A stretch of 64,000 nt of DNA from Cohnella pontilimi (GTDB taxonomy: Bacteria; Bacillota; Bacilli; Paenibacillales; Paenibacillaceae), in assembly GCF_005049045.1 (NCBI RefSeq), contig NZ_SUPK01000003.1, positions 372,001-436,000 of the forward strand, written 5' to 3'. The notes beneath the pieces are model-generated. The model made no database searches and was not told the DNA's origin. It was given only the letters and a program-made list of their open reading frames with translations. Each line of letters starts with the position of its first letter. Within the stretch, counting starts at the first letter, position 1. The position numbers were made by a program, and so were the translations under genes. Shown piece by piece: positions 17,669 to 26,691 of this stretch.

Positions 17669-18637
17669 TTATTTTACGGTTCTTCTCCACTTGATCGTCG
17701 CGCCGATTTTGAACGGTTCTTTGTTGGCCGTGCCCTTGATCATTTCGAGCAGCTCCTTGGCGGCCAAATAACCGCTTTCATAACGCGGAATCGAAATCGT
17801 CGTCAGCCCGGCCATCGCCGCGGCGTCGGAATCGTCGAAGCCGGTGACCGAAATATCCTCCGGCACGCGGATATTGCTCTCTTCCAGCGCCTTGATCGCT
17901 CCTATCGCCATATTATCGTTGGCGCAAACGAGCACTTCGGGCAGCACGTTATTCAAGGCGAGAATTTTTGCCGCCTGATAACCGCTGTTTTCCCGGTAGT
18001 TGCCGTGAAAATAATACCGTCGGTCGAATGCAATGTCGTTCTTCTCCAGCGTGTCGACAAAGGCGGCAAAGCGTTCTTTGTTGTCCAGGGTAAAGTCCAG
18101 CCCCCCGATAAAGCCAAATCGCTTGAACCCTTTATCCACCAAGGACTGTACCATTTCGCACATGACGGGATAGTTATCGACGATGACGCTTTTTGTGTTG
18201 GCCGATTTGTTCTCGATCACCCGGTCCATGAGCACGATCGGGAAGGAACGATTGGCGACCGAAACCAAAAATTCGTCCGTCATTTTTCCGTCCAGGCTGA
18301 TGGTACCGCTTGCAAAACTACCCCGCATAAAATTCGCGCTGGACTTATTCGTGCAGACAATCAAATCATACCCATTTTCCGTTAAACAATCACTGATGCC
18401 TTTAATGATTTTGAGATAGAAATCCCGATCGAAGTCGCTAAAAATAAAGACGACCGTGTTGGCGTGCCCCGACTTGGCGTTTTTACCCGTGCCAGTCGGG
18501 TAGTATCCGAGTTCGGAGCAAATGCGAAGCACCTTTTCCCTGGTGGCCGGCCCGACGTTTTTCCGCCCGTTGAGCACATTCGACACTGTGGAAACGGAGA
18601 CTTCCGCAAGCTTTGCCACCTCTTTGAGCCCAGCCAT
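17669..18637 (-). CDS. LacI-family transcriptional regulator
   Basis: A 322-residue regulator. The N-terminal helix-turn-helix is LKEVAKLAEVSVSTVSNVLN, with the hinge near LGYYPTGTGKNAKSG, and a sugar-binding periplasmic-type core follows (about 60-322). It is directly upstream of, and cotranscribed in direction with, the sugar ABC operon (165-bp gap), so it most likely controls that importer in response to the imported sugar. A bidirectional terminator (18743..18777) insulates it from the repeat region. Confidence 0.93.
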   Translation of the reverse strand: MAGLKEVAKLAEVSVSTVSNVLNGRKNVGPATREKVLRICSELGYYPTGTGKNAKSGHANTVVFIFSDFDRDFYLKIIKGISDCLTENGYDLIVCTNKSSANFMRGSFASGTISLDGKMTDEFLVSVANRSFPIVLMDRVIENKSANTKSVIVDNYPVMCEMVQSLVDKGFKRFGFIGGLDFTLDNKERFAAFVDTLEKNDIAFDRRYYFHGNYRENSGYQAAKILALNNVLPEVLVCANDNMAIGAIKALEESNIRVPEDISVTGFDDSDAAAMAGLTTISIPRYESGYLAAKELLEMIKGTANKEPFKIGATIKWRRTVK

Positions 18638-18742
18638 TCATCCACCTCCTCCAACTTCACTTCCTCTACTATACCATGTAAAAAATTTTTTTGTAAAATT
18701 TACTTTAGTAGTTTACCCAAAACGTTTGCTAATAGAATAAGG

Positions 18743-18777
18743 AAAAGCCCCGATTTTTTCATAATATCGGGGCTTTT
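18743..18777. terminator. bidirectional stem-loop upstream of lacI
   Basis: Perfect 12-bp stem AAAAGCCCCGAT / ATCGGGGCTTTT with an 11-nt loop and T runs on both sides. It separates the lacI promoter from the tandem-repeat region. Confidence 0.7.
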
Positions 18778-18813
18778 TAGCACTCGAGTCTCGCCATTCG
18801 GTCGAGGGGGGAA

Positions 18814-19109
18814 AGTAGCAGCGTGCTACTATGTGCCGGTTGTTCGCCACCTGGTCGACGGAATAAGTAGCAGCGTGCTACTTTGTGCCGGTTGTTCGCC
18901 ACCAAGTCGGTCGAATAAGTAGCAGCGTGCTACTATGTGCCGGTTGTTCGCCACCAAGTCGGCCGAATAAGTAGCAGCGTGCTACTATGTGCCGGTTGTT
19001 CGCCACCAAGTCGGCCGAATAAGTAGCAGCGTGCTACTACGTGCCGGTTGTTCGCCACCAAGTCGGCCGAATAAGTAGCAGCGTGCTACTATGTGCCGGT
19101 TGTTCGCCG
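18814..19109. repeat. tandem repeat array A, 52-bp unit, six copies
   Basis: Six head-to-tail copies start at 18814, 18866, 18918, 18970, 19022 and 19074. Each begins with the hairpin AGTAGCAGCGTGCTACT (7-bp arms, 3-nt loop), followed by ATGTGCCGGTTGTTCGCCAC and AAGTCGGCCGAATA. Copies differ by a few substitutions; the first is the most divergent and the last runs directly into array B. There is no protein-coding frame through it and the spacing leaves no spacers, so it is not a CRISPR. Confidence 0.9.
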
Positions 19110-19510
19110 CATCCCTAAGTCAGTCACAGTATCCTACAGCGGCACCCAACCCGATCCCGCGCACCCCTAAGCCAGGCACACTATCTTACAGCGGAACCCA
19201 GCCCAACCACTCACATCCCTAAGTCAGTCACACTTTCTTACAGCGGAACCCGACCCGATCACGCACATCCGTAAGTCAGTCACACTATCTTACAGCGACA
19301 CCCGACCCACCCACGTACATCCCTAAGCCACTCACACTATCTTACAGCGGCACCCGACCCGATCACGCACATCCGTAAGTAAGTCACACTATCTTACAGC
19401 GACACCCGACCCACCCACGCACATCCGTAAGTCAGTCACACTATCTTACAGCGACACCCGACCCACCCACGTATATCCCTAAGCCACTCACACTATCTTA
19501 CAGCGGAACC
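19110..19510. repeat. tandem repeat array B, 52-bp unit, nearly eight copies
   Basis: Copies start at 19110, 19162, 19214, 19266, 19318, 19370, 19422 and 19474 (the last truncated). The unit begins CATCCCTAAGTCAGTCACAC, continues TATCTTACAGCGG, and ends in a C-rich part ACCCGACCCGATCACG. GTAAG/CTTAC arms can pair across part of each unit. Copies 4-5 and 7-8 are near-identical, which suggests a three-unit segmental duplication. It shares its exact 52-bp period with array A and abuts it without a gap. Confidence 0.9.
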
Positions 19511-19545
19511 TTTGTCACTATGGCTTCCTCCCGCCAAAATAAAAA

Positions 19546-19569
19546 AGCTTCCCGGTTGAACGGGAAGCT
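19546..19569 (-). terminator. terminator of the opp operon
   Basis: Perfect 9-bp stem AGCTTCCCG / CGGGAAGCT with a 6-nt loop and a T6 run on the minus strand, 7 bp after the oppF stop. Confidence 0.85.
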
Positions 19570-19575
19570 ACACTG

Positions 19576-20547
19576 TCAAGCCGGATCCGCACCGGCAAAA
19601 TGGCAGGCGGCGAAATGGCCCGGTCGGTGCTCGGCTAAAGGCGGCATCTCTTCCGCGCAAATCTGCTGGGCCAGCGGACAACGCGTACGGAACGGACAAC
19701 CGCTGGGCGGGTTGATCGCACTCGGGAGATCGCCCTTGATGATCACCTTGTCTTTGTGCGCCTCGACATCCGGATCCGGAATCGGAACGGAGGAGAGAAG
19801 CGCGCGCGTGTAGGGGTGCAGCGGATCCCGGTACAGCGTCTCGCTGTCCGCGAGTTCCACCAGCTTGCCGAGGTACATGACAGCCACGCGATCGCTGATA
19901 TATTTGACCACTGACAAATCATGGGCAATGAACAAGTAGGTCAATCCCATTTTGCGCTGCAGGTCTTTGAGCAAGTTTATGACCTGAGCCTGAATGGAGA
20001 CGTCAAGCGCCGAAATCGGTTCGTCGCAAATGATAAATTTCGGGTTCACCGCCAGCGCCCGGGCGATGCCGATCCGCTGCCGCTGGCCTCCGGAAAATTC
20101 GTGCGGATAACGGTTGGCATAATCGGCACGCAGCCGGACTAGCTCGAGCAGCTCCCCGATCCGGGCTTTGCGCTCCTTCTGGCTTCGGACCAGCTGATGA
20201 ACGTCCAACGCTTCTCCGATGCTGTCCCCAATCGTGAGACGCGGATTGAGTGAGGCATAGGGGTCTTGGAAAATCATTTGCATATCCCGGCGCATCGCTT
20301 TCATTTCCGCGCGGGACAGCGAATAGACGTTTTGTCCCTCGAACAGGAATTCACCGGCAGTCGGCTCGTAAAGTCGGAGCAGCGTTCGTCCGACCGTCGA
20401 TTTGCCGCAGCCGGATTCCCCGACAAGACCGAGTGTTTCCCCTTTGCGGATGGAAAAGCCGACATCGCGGACCGCCTTGAGCGTTCTTCCTCTGCCCAAA
20501 TGAAAATCTTTATGCAAATGGTTCACTTCGATCAGCGGTACACTCAT
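19576..20547 (-). CDS. oppF: oligopeptide ABC transporter ATP-binding protein (OppF/DppF type)
   Basis: A 323-residue ATPase with Walker [10 protein letters not shown], signature FSGGQRQR, Walker [13 protein letters not shown] and the C-terminal oligopeptide_HPY extension with a Cys-rich patch ([15 protein letters not shown]) that binds an iron-sulfur cluster in some relatives. I chose the ATG at 20547 because AGGAGG is 7 nt upstream and it overlaps the oppD stop by four bases (ATGA), a translational-coupling arrangement. The open frame to 20679 only runs inside oppD. Works with OppD as the ATPase heterodimer of the peptide importer. Confidence 0.93.
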   Translation of the reverse strand: MSVPLIEVNHLHKDFHLGRGRTLKAVRDVGFSIRKGETLGLVGESGCGKSTVGRTLLRLYEPTAGEFLFEGQNVYSLSRAEMKAMRRDMQMIFQDPYASLNPRLTIGDSIGEALDVHQLVRSQKERKARIGELLELVRLRADYANRYPHEFSGGQRQRIGIARALAVNPKFIICDEPISALDVSIQAQVINLLKDLQRKMGLTYLFIAHDLSVVKYISDRVAVMYLGKLVELADSETLYRDPLHPYTRALLSSVPIPDPDVEAHKDKVIIKGDLPSAINPPSGCPFRTRCPLAQQICAEEMPPLAEHRPGHFAACHFAGADPA

Positions 20548-21554
20548 GCTTTCGCCTCCTGCACCTTCGGGTGGTTCAGCCAGCAGCGGGCTGCTTGTGT
20601 GCCGCCGCAATCGATGAGTCCGGGATCCAGCCGCTGACAAATCTTCATGGCATAAGGGCATCTGGGCGTAAACGCGCATCCCGTCGGCGGATTGACCAAA
20701 TCAGGCGGCGCTCCGTGAATCGGGATCAAAGGCTCGTCCTTGCTCGTGTCCAGGCGCGGGAGTGATTTCAGCAGCCCTTCCGTGTACGGGTGCTTCGGAT
20801 GGTTGAAAATTTCTTTGACCGTCCCCGTCTCGGCGACCTGCCCCCCGTACATGACGACGACCCGATCGCAAATGCCGGCCACAATGCCGAGATTATGCGT
20901 AATGAGAATGATGGAAGTATTCAGCCGGCCGCGAAGATCGTTCAACACTTCCAATATTTGCGCCTGAATGGTGACATCGAGCGCGGTGGTCGGTTCGTCC
21001 GCAATGAGCAGAGCGGGATCGCAGGAAAGCGCGATGGCAATCATGACCCGCTGCCGCATCCCGCCGGAAAATTCGTGCGGGTATTGATGGATCCGGGTTT
21101 CCGCTCCGGGGATGCCGACGAGCTTCAACATTTCGACGGCTCTTTTTTGGGCCGCTGCCGAGCTCATCTTCAAGTGCTTCTTGAGATTTTCGGTAATTTG
21201 CCTGCCGACGGTCATCGTGGGATTCAGTGACGTCATCGGGTCCTGAAAAATCATCCCCATTTTGCTTCCGCGCAGCTGCTGCATCTCTTTTTCCGATTTG
21301 AGCAACACTTCTTCGCCGAGAAAACGGACCGATCCGCTCTTGATCCGGCTGGGCGGCGACGGGATGAGGCGCATCAAGGTCTGGGCGGTTACGCTTTTGC
21401 CGCAACCGGACTCGCCGACGATGCCCAATACTTCCCCCGGGTTCACATGGAAGTCCACTCCTCTCACGGCCTGGACTTCCCCTTCGCGAACATGGAACGA
21501 AACCCTTAAATCACGAACCTCCAAGACAGGCTTATATGCCAGCACTTCACTCAT
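20544..21554 (-). CDS. oppD: oligopeptide ABC transporter ATP-binding protein (OppD/DppD type)
   Basis: A 336-residue ATPase: Walker [13 protein letters not shown], signature FSGGMRQR, Walker [13 protein letters not shown], and a C-terminal Cys-rich oligopeptide_HPY domain ([14 protein letters not shown]). It begins 10 bp after the oppC stop and overlaps oppF by four bases. The substrate (peptide, dipeptide or nickel) cannot be decided from the ATPase alone; the binding protein below points to peptides. Confidence 0.93.
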   Translation of the reverse strand: MSEVLAYKPVLEVRDLRVSFHVREGEVQAVRGVDFHVNPGEVLGIVGESGCGKSVTAQTLMRLIPSPPSRIKSGSVRFLGEEVLLKSEKEMQQLRGSKMGMIFQDPMTSLNPTMTVGRQITENLKKHLKMSSAAAQKRAVEMLKLVGIPGAETRIHQYPHEFSGGMRQRVMIAIALSCDPALLIADEPTTALDVTIQAQILEVLNDLRGRLNTSIILITHNLGIVAGICDRVVVMYGGQVAETGTVKEIFNHPKHPYTEGLLKSLPRLDTSKDEPLIPIHGAPPDLVNPPTGCAFTPRCPYAMKICQRLDPGLIDCGGTQAARCWLNHPKVQEAKA

Positions 21555-21564
21555 CGTTTTTCAC

Positions 21565-22539
21565 CTATTTTCTCATCTTGGGATCGAACGCGTCCCGCAG
21601 TCCGTCACCGAACAAATTGAACGCGAGCATTGTCAAACTGATGAAGGCCGCCGGGAAGAAAAGGCGCCAAGGGAATACGGTCATCGCACTGCGCGCATCC
21701 GAAATCATCGTCCCCCAGGAAGCGGCGGGCGACTGAACGCCAAGTCCGAGGAAGCTGAGGAACGCCTCGGCGAAAATCGCGGACGGAACCGTAAGCATCA
21801 ACGTGACCAAGATCGGCCCGAGCGTATTCGGAATGAGATGACGGAAAATGATCCTCGCGGAACTGGCGCCCAAGGAGCGGGATGCCATGACATAATCCAT
21901 GTTTTTCAACTGCATGATTTGCCCCCTGACGATCCAGGCCATGTTGACCCAGCCGGTAAGACCGAGAGCCAGTACGATCGTGAACAGACTAGGCGTCATG
22001 ATCACGACGAGAAGAATGATGATGAGAATGTGCGGAATGGAGTACAAAATTTCAGCGGCTCGATTCATGATCTCATCTACGCGCCCGCCGAAGTACCCCA
22101 TGATGCCGCCGTATATGACGCCGATAAAGAGGTCGATCAGCGCCGCAAACAATCCGACACGCAAGGAGATCGTCGCACCCATCCAAACCCGTTCGAACAT
22201 ATCCCTTCCGAGATCGTCCGTTCCGAACCAGTGCTCGGCCGACGGTGGCTTATTCGTGTTCATTAGATCATTGGTGTAGTAATCGTAGGGTGTAAGAAGC
22301 GGTCCGACGATGGACATGATCACGATGATCAGCAATATGGTGAGCCAGAACATAGCCATCCGGTTGCTCTTCAGCCGCAGCCAAGCGTCTCTCCATGCCG
22401 AAATACTTTCACGTTGCAAATCCGGACCGGGCGAACGGTACACATCGATATCCTCAAAGTCATCGGGCCGGAAAATATCGTCCCTCCACTCCAGAGAAGA
22501 AGAATGCGCTTGCAAAGAATCCCGCGTGTTTGAAGCCAT
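21565..22539 (-). CDS. oppC: peptide ABC transporter permease (OppC/DppC type)
   Basis: A 324-residue permease. It has a long N-terminal cytoplasmic tail (about 60 residues), the first helix near 62-82, and a C-terminal five-helix core with the EAA loop MASRSLGASSARIIFRHLIP. FGTDDLGRD before the second helix is the conserved OppC N-terminal (OppC_N) motif. The start overlaps the stop of oppB by one base (22539), so translation is coupled. Confidence 0.93.
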   Translation of the reverse strand: MASNTRDSLQAHSSSLEWRDDIFRPDDFEDIDVYRSPGPDLQRESISAWRDAWLRLKSNRMAMFWLTILLIIVIMSIVGPLLTPYDYYTNDLMNTNKPPSAEHWFGTDDLGRDMFERVWMGATISLRVGLFAALIDLFIGVIYGGIMGYFGGRVDEIMNRAAEILYSIPHILIIILLVVIMTPSLFTIVLALGLTGWVNMAWIVRGQIMQLKNMDYVMASRSLGASSARIIFRHLIPNTLGPILVTLMLTVPSAIFAEAFLSFLGLGVQSPAASWGTMISDARSAMTVFPWRLFFPAAFISLTMLAFNLFGDGLRDAFDPKMRK

Positions 22540-23474
22540 CAGGCATTCCCCTCTCTTCCGGACAATTTGATTCTGGGATCGACGAATACGTAAGCGACAT
22601 CGGTACAGAAGCGCATAATCATCAAAATCGCCGCATAGAAGAGCGTCACACCCATAATTAGCGTGTAATCACGGTTCGTAACGCTGTCAATGAAGTATTT
22701 ACCGAGACCCGCGATTCCGAAGATCGCTTCTACGACGACGGATCCGGTAATGATGTTGGCCGTCATCGGCCCCAGATACGTGACGACCGGTAAAATCGCG
22801 TTGCGCAACGCATGATGATAGATGATGAACGACTTCGCCAAGCCTTTGGATTTGGCGGTTTTGATAAATTCGGCGTTCATGACCTCAATCATATTGGACC
22901 TCGTAAGCCGGGCAATGAACGCAATCGGCAGCGCGGACAGCGTGATCGTAGGCATGATATAGTCGAGCGGCCCCTTCAACCCCGCCACGTGAAACCATCC
23001 CAGCTTGACGCCCAAAAAATACTGCAGCAGCGGTCCAATGACGAAGCTGGGAATCGAGACGCCGATGACCGCCAAAATGGAAGTAAAATGGTCGATGACT
23101 TTCCCGTGATACAACGCGGATATAATGCCCAGACCGATGCCCGCGATGATCGACACGATGATGGCCGCGATTCCGAGCTTGGCCGAGTTGCTGAACGAGG
23201 AGTGAATGATTTTATTAACCGTCAGATGCGTGCTTTTCATCGAGGTGCCCAAATCAAAATGGATCAGATTGTTCATATACTTGAGATACTGCTTGTACAA
23301 AGGCTGATCGAATCCGTACTTTTCCATGATGTTGTTATAAATTTGAGTGGGAAGCTTCTTCTCGCCGAGAAACGGATTCCCAGGAATGACTTTCATCAGG
23401 AAGAAGGTAGCGGTAGCCAAAATGAACAGCGTAAATAGCATATAGAGGAGCTTCACGGTTATGTAACGTACCAT
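22539..23474 (-). CDS. oppB: peptide ABC transporter permease (OppB/DppB type)
   Basis: A 311-residue six-helix permease. The N-terminus MVRYITVKLLYMLFTLFILA and the PGNPF motif after helix 1 are typical of OppB/DppB, and the EAA loop is FIKTAKSKGLAKSFIIYHHALRN in pieces around residues 205-227. First permease of the operon; a hairpin separates it from oppA upstream. Confidence 0.93.
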   Translation of the reverse strand: MVRYITVKLLYMLFTLFILATATFFLMKVIPGNPFLGEKKLPTQIYNNIMEKYGFDQPLYKQYLKYMNNLIHFDLGTSMKSTHLTVNKIIHSSFSNSAKLGIAAIIVSIIAGIGLGIISALYHGKVIDHFTSILAVIGVSIPSFVIGPLLQYFLGVKLGWFHVAGLKGPLDYIMPTITLSALPIAFIARLTRSNMIEVMNAEFIKTAKSKGLAKSFIIYHHALRNAILPVVTYLGPMTANIITGSVVVEAIFGIAGLGKYFIDSVTNRDYTLIMGVTLFYAAILMIMRFCTDVAYVFVDPRIKLSGREGNA

Positions 23475-23525
23475 TCAGATCATCTCCGGGCGCTCAAAGT
23501 AAGGGCTGGCATGCCATTAAAAAGC

Positions 23526-23557
23526 CGGGGTATATATGGTTTCCCATACATACCCCG
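23526..23557 (-). terminator. stem-loop between oppA and oppB
   Basis: A 14-bp stem with one mismatch (CGGGGTATATATGG against CCATACATACCCCG) and a 4-nt loop, followed on the minus strand by CTTTTT. It lies in the 104-bp gap after oppA and probably reduces read-through into oppB-oppF so that the binding protein is made in excess. Confidence 0.7.
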
Positions 23558-23578
23558 CTCTCCGCAAACAGCTGAATC

Positions 23579-25309
23579 TTAATGGGCCTCAATATATCCT
23601 TTGTTGAAGTGAATCTCGCCGGAGTAATCGATAAATACATTTTTTACGTAAGGCTTTTGCATCCAAATTCCGGTGTAGTAATAAAGCGGCAGAATGGCCA
23701 TATCATCGATGAGCATTTTTTCTGCGTTCGCCAGCGCTTGCATCCGCACTTTCTGGTCGATCGTCGATCCGGCCTCTTTGATGAGCTTGTCGTATTCCGG
23801 ATTCGCGTAGCCGGCGTCATTGTTGCCGCCGCCCGTCATGAACATATCAAGGAACGTATTCGGATCATTATAGTCCGCGCCCCATCCTGCACGGGCGATC
23901 TGGTAATTTTTGTTGGTCCGATTCGTCAGGAATACGCCCCATTCCTGGGATTGAACGGTGACATCGACGCCGAGGTTCTTTTTCCACATATCGGCGATTG
24001 CAGTGGCAATTTTCTTGTGGCCTTCATTTTCGTTATGAATCAATTCGAATTTAGGCAGTTTGGTGAGCTTCGCTTCCGCCATTCCTTCGGCGAGAAGCTG
24101 TTTCGCCTTTTCCAGGTCTTCCGTAAAATAATTATCTTGGACTTCTTCACGGAATTGCTTGTCGGCGCCGTTGATGCCGTAGGGCACGAATCCGAAAGCG
24201 GGCTTCTGTTCGCCGTGCGTCACGTTGTCGATAAGAGCCTGGCGATTGACGGCCATTGCGAACGCTTGACGTATTTTTTTGTTGTTGAACGGCGGTTTTG
24301 TCAAATTGAACAAGTAGTAGTAGGTCGAAGCAATGCCTTTGATCTGCAGGTTGGCTTCCGGATTGGCCTTAAGCGAAGGAATCATGTCGGTCGGGATGGT
24401 TCCCACCGGGCGGCCGGCCCAATCCAGCTCATTCGTATCGTACATACTGATCTCGGTGTTCGCGTCATTGACCATGGATAGACGCACTTCGTTTAACTTT
24501 ACTTCATTGGCCCCGTAGTAATCCGGGTTTCTCTTCAACGTGATCGATTCGTTATGCTTCCATTCGGCCAACAGGAACGGCCCGTTGGTCGTCATTGTGC
24601 TTGCTTCTTTATCGAAATCCGGGTTCTTCTCCACGACGGCTTTATTAACAGGGTAGTAGGTGTAGAAGGAACATAAAGTCAGGAAGTATGCCGTCGGCTG
24701 TGCCAACGTGACGACAAGGGTTTTGTCGTCTTGGGCTTTTACGCCCACTTGATTGACATCGGTAATTTTCTTGGTGTTATATCCCTCGGCGTTCTTCAAA
24801 TAGTACAGCTGATACGCGTAAGGCGCCGGCGTTTGCTTCGCGGGATCCAGGACACGTTTCCACGAAAATTCGAAATCGTGCGCCGTCACCGGCTCGCCGG
24901 TGTTCCATTTAATGTCGTCGCGGAGCGTAAAGGTGTAGGTCAGGCTGTCGTCGGATATTTTCCATTCCTTTGCCATCCCCGAACCGACTTTCCCGTTTTC
25001 ATCCACTGTTGTAAGCCCTTCCATGATGGCGTTCAAAACGGTGCCGGATACGTTATCCTGCGCCATCCCCGGGTCCAGCGTCGGAGGTTCGGAATGTAGA
25101 TTCAACCGGAAAACTTGATCGGCTGCCAGGTTGTTATCAGAAGTTGCGGATGCGCTGGGTGAACTGGATGAAGTAGGTGAATTGGATGGTTCAGAGGTGG
25201 GCGAGGAGTTCGAGTCGTTGTTTTTGCTGCTTGTGCATGCAGATAAAATTAAGACGAAGACCAACAGAGAGGCGAGAAGCGTCAAGCTCAACTTCTTTGG
25301 GCTCACCAT
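23579..25309 (-). CDS. oppA: oligopeptide-binding lipoprotein (OppA type, SBP family 5)
   Basis: A 576-residue peptide-binding lipoprotein. Signal peptide MVSPKKLSLTLLASLLVFVL with lipobox LSAC, a Ser/Pro/Thr/Asn-rich linker, then the family-5 signature LNLHSEPPTLDPGMAQDNVS and later IARAGWGADYNDPNTFLDMF, typical of OppA. I chose the ATG at 25309 (GGGGG nearby); the frame is open to 25369 but the extra 20 residues would bury the signal peptide. Captures extracellular oligopeptides and delivers them to OppBC. Heads the opp operon. Confidence 0.92.
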   Translation of the reverse strand: MVSPKKLSLTLLASLLVFVLILSACTSSKNNDSNSSPTSEPSNSPTSSSSPSASATSDNNLAADQVFRLNLHSEPPTLDPGMAQDNVSGTVLNAIMEGLTTVDENGKVGSGMAKEWKISDDSLTYTFTLRDDIKWNTGEPVTAHDFEFSWKRVLDPAKQTPAPYAYQLYYLKNAEGYNTKKITDVNQVGVKAQDDKTLVVTLAQPTAYFLTLCSFYTYYPVNKAVVEKNPDFDKEASTMTTNGPFLLAEWKHNESITLKRNPDYYGANEVKLNEVRLSMVNDANTEISMYDTNELDWAGRPVGTIPTDMIPSLKANPEANLQIKGIASTYYYLFNLTKPPFNNKKIRQAFAMAVNRQALIDNVTHGEQKPAFGFVPYGINGADKQFREEVQDNYFTEDLEKAKQLLAEGMAEAKLTKLPKFELIHNENEGHKKIATAIADMWKKNLGVDVTVQSQEWGVFLTNRTNKNYQIARAGWGADYNDPNTFLDMFMTGGGNNDAGYANPEYDKLIKEAGSTIDQKVRMQALANAEKMLIDDMAILPLYYYTGIWMQKPYVKNVFIDYSGEIHFNKGYIEAH

Positions 25310-25607
25310 GAAAATCCCCCTATTTTCCGAATGTTTGCGTTGCTTTCCTGGTGACTGAATCTTCAGCATCGACGATCTAAGCTGCAGGATCAGTTGGTGC
25401 AGGAACCGGCGTCCCCCCTTTTCCTTAAAATTATATTACAAATGTTAAATCAGTAATACTCATGCAGATTTTACGACAATTGGAATTGGTTATCAAGTCT
25501 ATTTGCACCGAAAATATGGACTTATGGATCGAAAATCCAGTTACCTTTTACCCAGCAAGCGAGCATTTGAAACACCTATTCCAGCCGAAATTCCGTTAAA
25601 AATATAA

Positions 25608-25637
25608 AAGCAGTCCGCCCGTCGGAGGGGACTGCTT
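25608..25637 (-). terminator. terminator of a vanished gene
   Basis: Perfect 9-bp stem AAGCAGTCC / GGACTGCTT enclosing a 12-nt loop. It lies 17 bp after the stop of the gene tail at 25654..25758 in the minus direction. The 25310-25807 interval otherwise holds only the opp promoter region and the second hairpin at 25767..25801. Confidence 0.55.
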
Positions 25638-25653
25638 CTTTGTTTCGAAGAAA

Positions 25654-25758
25654 TTATTTGCTTAATGACTCCTTCATCCGGAACAGAGACTGCACCCCGG
25701 TGAAGACCGGCAAAACGGCTAAAATGAAGCTCGCTTGACCAGTAAAATCATGTAAAAA
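25654..25758 (-). pseudogene. tail of a membrane-protein gene (unidentified)
   Basis: A 34-codon open stretch ends FLHDFTGQASFILAVLPVFT then GVQSLFRMKESLSK and a TAA stop. A hydrophobic helix followed by a basic tail and stop, with a good terminator right behind it, looks like the 3' end of a real membrane-protein gene (MFS or glycosyltransferase-like) whose upstream part is gone. Upstream it runs into the terminator of the neighbouring dehydrogenase gene. The family assignment is uncertain. Confidence 0.4.
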
Positions 25759-25766
25759 TGAAGAAA

Positions 25767-25801
25767 ATGGCGGTGTAAGGGGGGTATCCCTGCACCGCCA
25801 T
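25767..25801. terminator. terminator of the pentose-module operon
   Basis: Perfect 9-bp stem ATGGCGGTG / CACCGCCAT with a 17-nt loop, T-rich on both sides, 5 bp after the stop of the dehydrogenase gene. Confidence 0.7.
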
Positions 25802-25805
25802 CTTT

Positions 25806-26672
25806 TTATGTAAGAATGGATTTGCTGATAGCCGAAAAATCCTGATCCCCGTACTCTTTTTCGGTCATTTTGTAGAGCTGCAATGCGAGTGAGGCAAGCG
25901 GCAAAGAAAGATCTGATCCTTCTCCTACCGCGATTTGAACGTCTTTTTTCATCAGTCTATGTTTAAACCCCGGGGTGAAATCGCGCTTTGACATGCTGTT
26001 CAGTTTATTCAGCAGCATCCAGGAGGCACCGGAACTGTTGCCGATGACTTGCTCCATCATTTCCAAATCAATATCCAACTTCTCCGCCAAAGCCACCGCT
26101 TCCGCGGCTGCAATCATATGAACGCCGGCAAGCATCTGGTTAATGGCTTTGATCGCTTTGCCTGTACCGACCGGCCCTACCCGATATATTTTTTCCGCCA
26201 TCGCTTCGAGAACCGGACGACAACTTTCCAGCACTTCCGGTGCCCCGCCGGCCATCACCGTCAAGGTGCCCTTCTCAGCTCCCATCGTACCACCGCTGAC
26301 CGGCGCATCCAGCACGGAGATTCCATTTTTCTGGTAGGCGGCATGAATTTTCTTCATCATTCCGGGGGACCCGGAGGTCATTTCGATCAACAGGCATCCG
26401 GGCCGCAGACCTTCCAACACTTCTGGGGAAAGAAGCACCTTTTCCATTTCGGCATCCTGAGGCAGCACCGTAATTAAGATGTCACAGCCTGCGACCACTC
26501 CGGAAAGTGTGGAATGTGAATGAGCGCCACTCTGTTTAAGTTCTTCAATAGGACCCGGGTTGCTGTGTACCGCCACATGCAGCTCGAAACCTTTCCGAAG
26601 CAAATTTTTGGCCATCGGCAGCCCCATAGCCCCGAGCCCGATAAAACCGATTGCTTTCTTTCCCATTGCCAT
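25806..26672 (-). CDS. NAD(P)-dependent beta-hydroxyacid dehydrogenase (3-hydroxyisobutyrate/tartronate-semialdehyde reductase family)
   Basis: A 288-residue enzyme. N-terminal Rossmann fold IGFIGLGAMGLPMAKNL, substrate motif DAPVSGGTMGAEKGTLT (about residues 121-137), and the catalytic lysine in GTGKAIKAINQML (about Lys171). The family includes 3-hydroxyisobutyrate dehydrogenase, GarR (tartronate semialdehyde to glycerate) and related enzymes. It is the last gene of the ABC/ribokinase module, 19 bp after the MalG-type permease. A glycerate kinase lies at 47345..48481, but at a separate locus. Confidence 0.88.
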   Translation of the reverse strand: MAMGKKAIGFIGLGAMGLPMAKNLLRKGFELHVAVHSNPGPIEELKQSGAHSHSTLSGVVAGCDILITVLPQDAEMEKVLLSPEVLEGLRPGCLLIEMTSGSPGMMKKIHAAYQKNGISVLDAPVSGGTMGAEKGTLTVMAGGAPEVLESCRPVLEAMAEKIYRVGPVGTGKAIKAINQMLAGVHMIAAAEAVALAEKLDIDLEMMEQVIGNSSGASWMLLNKLNSMSKRDFTPGFKHRLMKKDVQIAVGEGSDLSLPLASLALQLYKMTEKEYGDQDFSAISKSILT

Positions 26673-26691
26673 CTTGGCCCCCCACCGGCTT

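Noticed and set aside
18814-19510. CRISPR array
   Set aside because: Units are head-to-tail with no unique spacers, no cas genes are nearby, and the repeats are imperfect.
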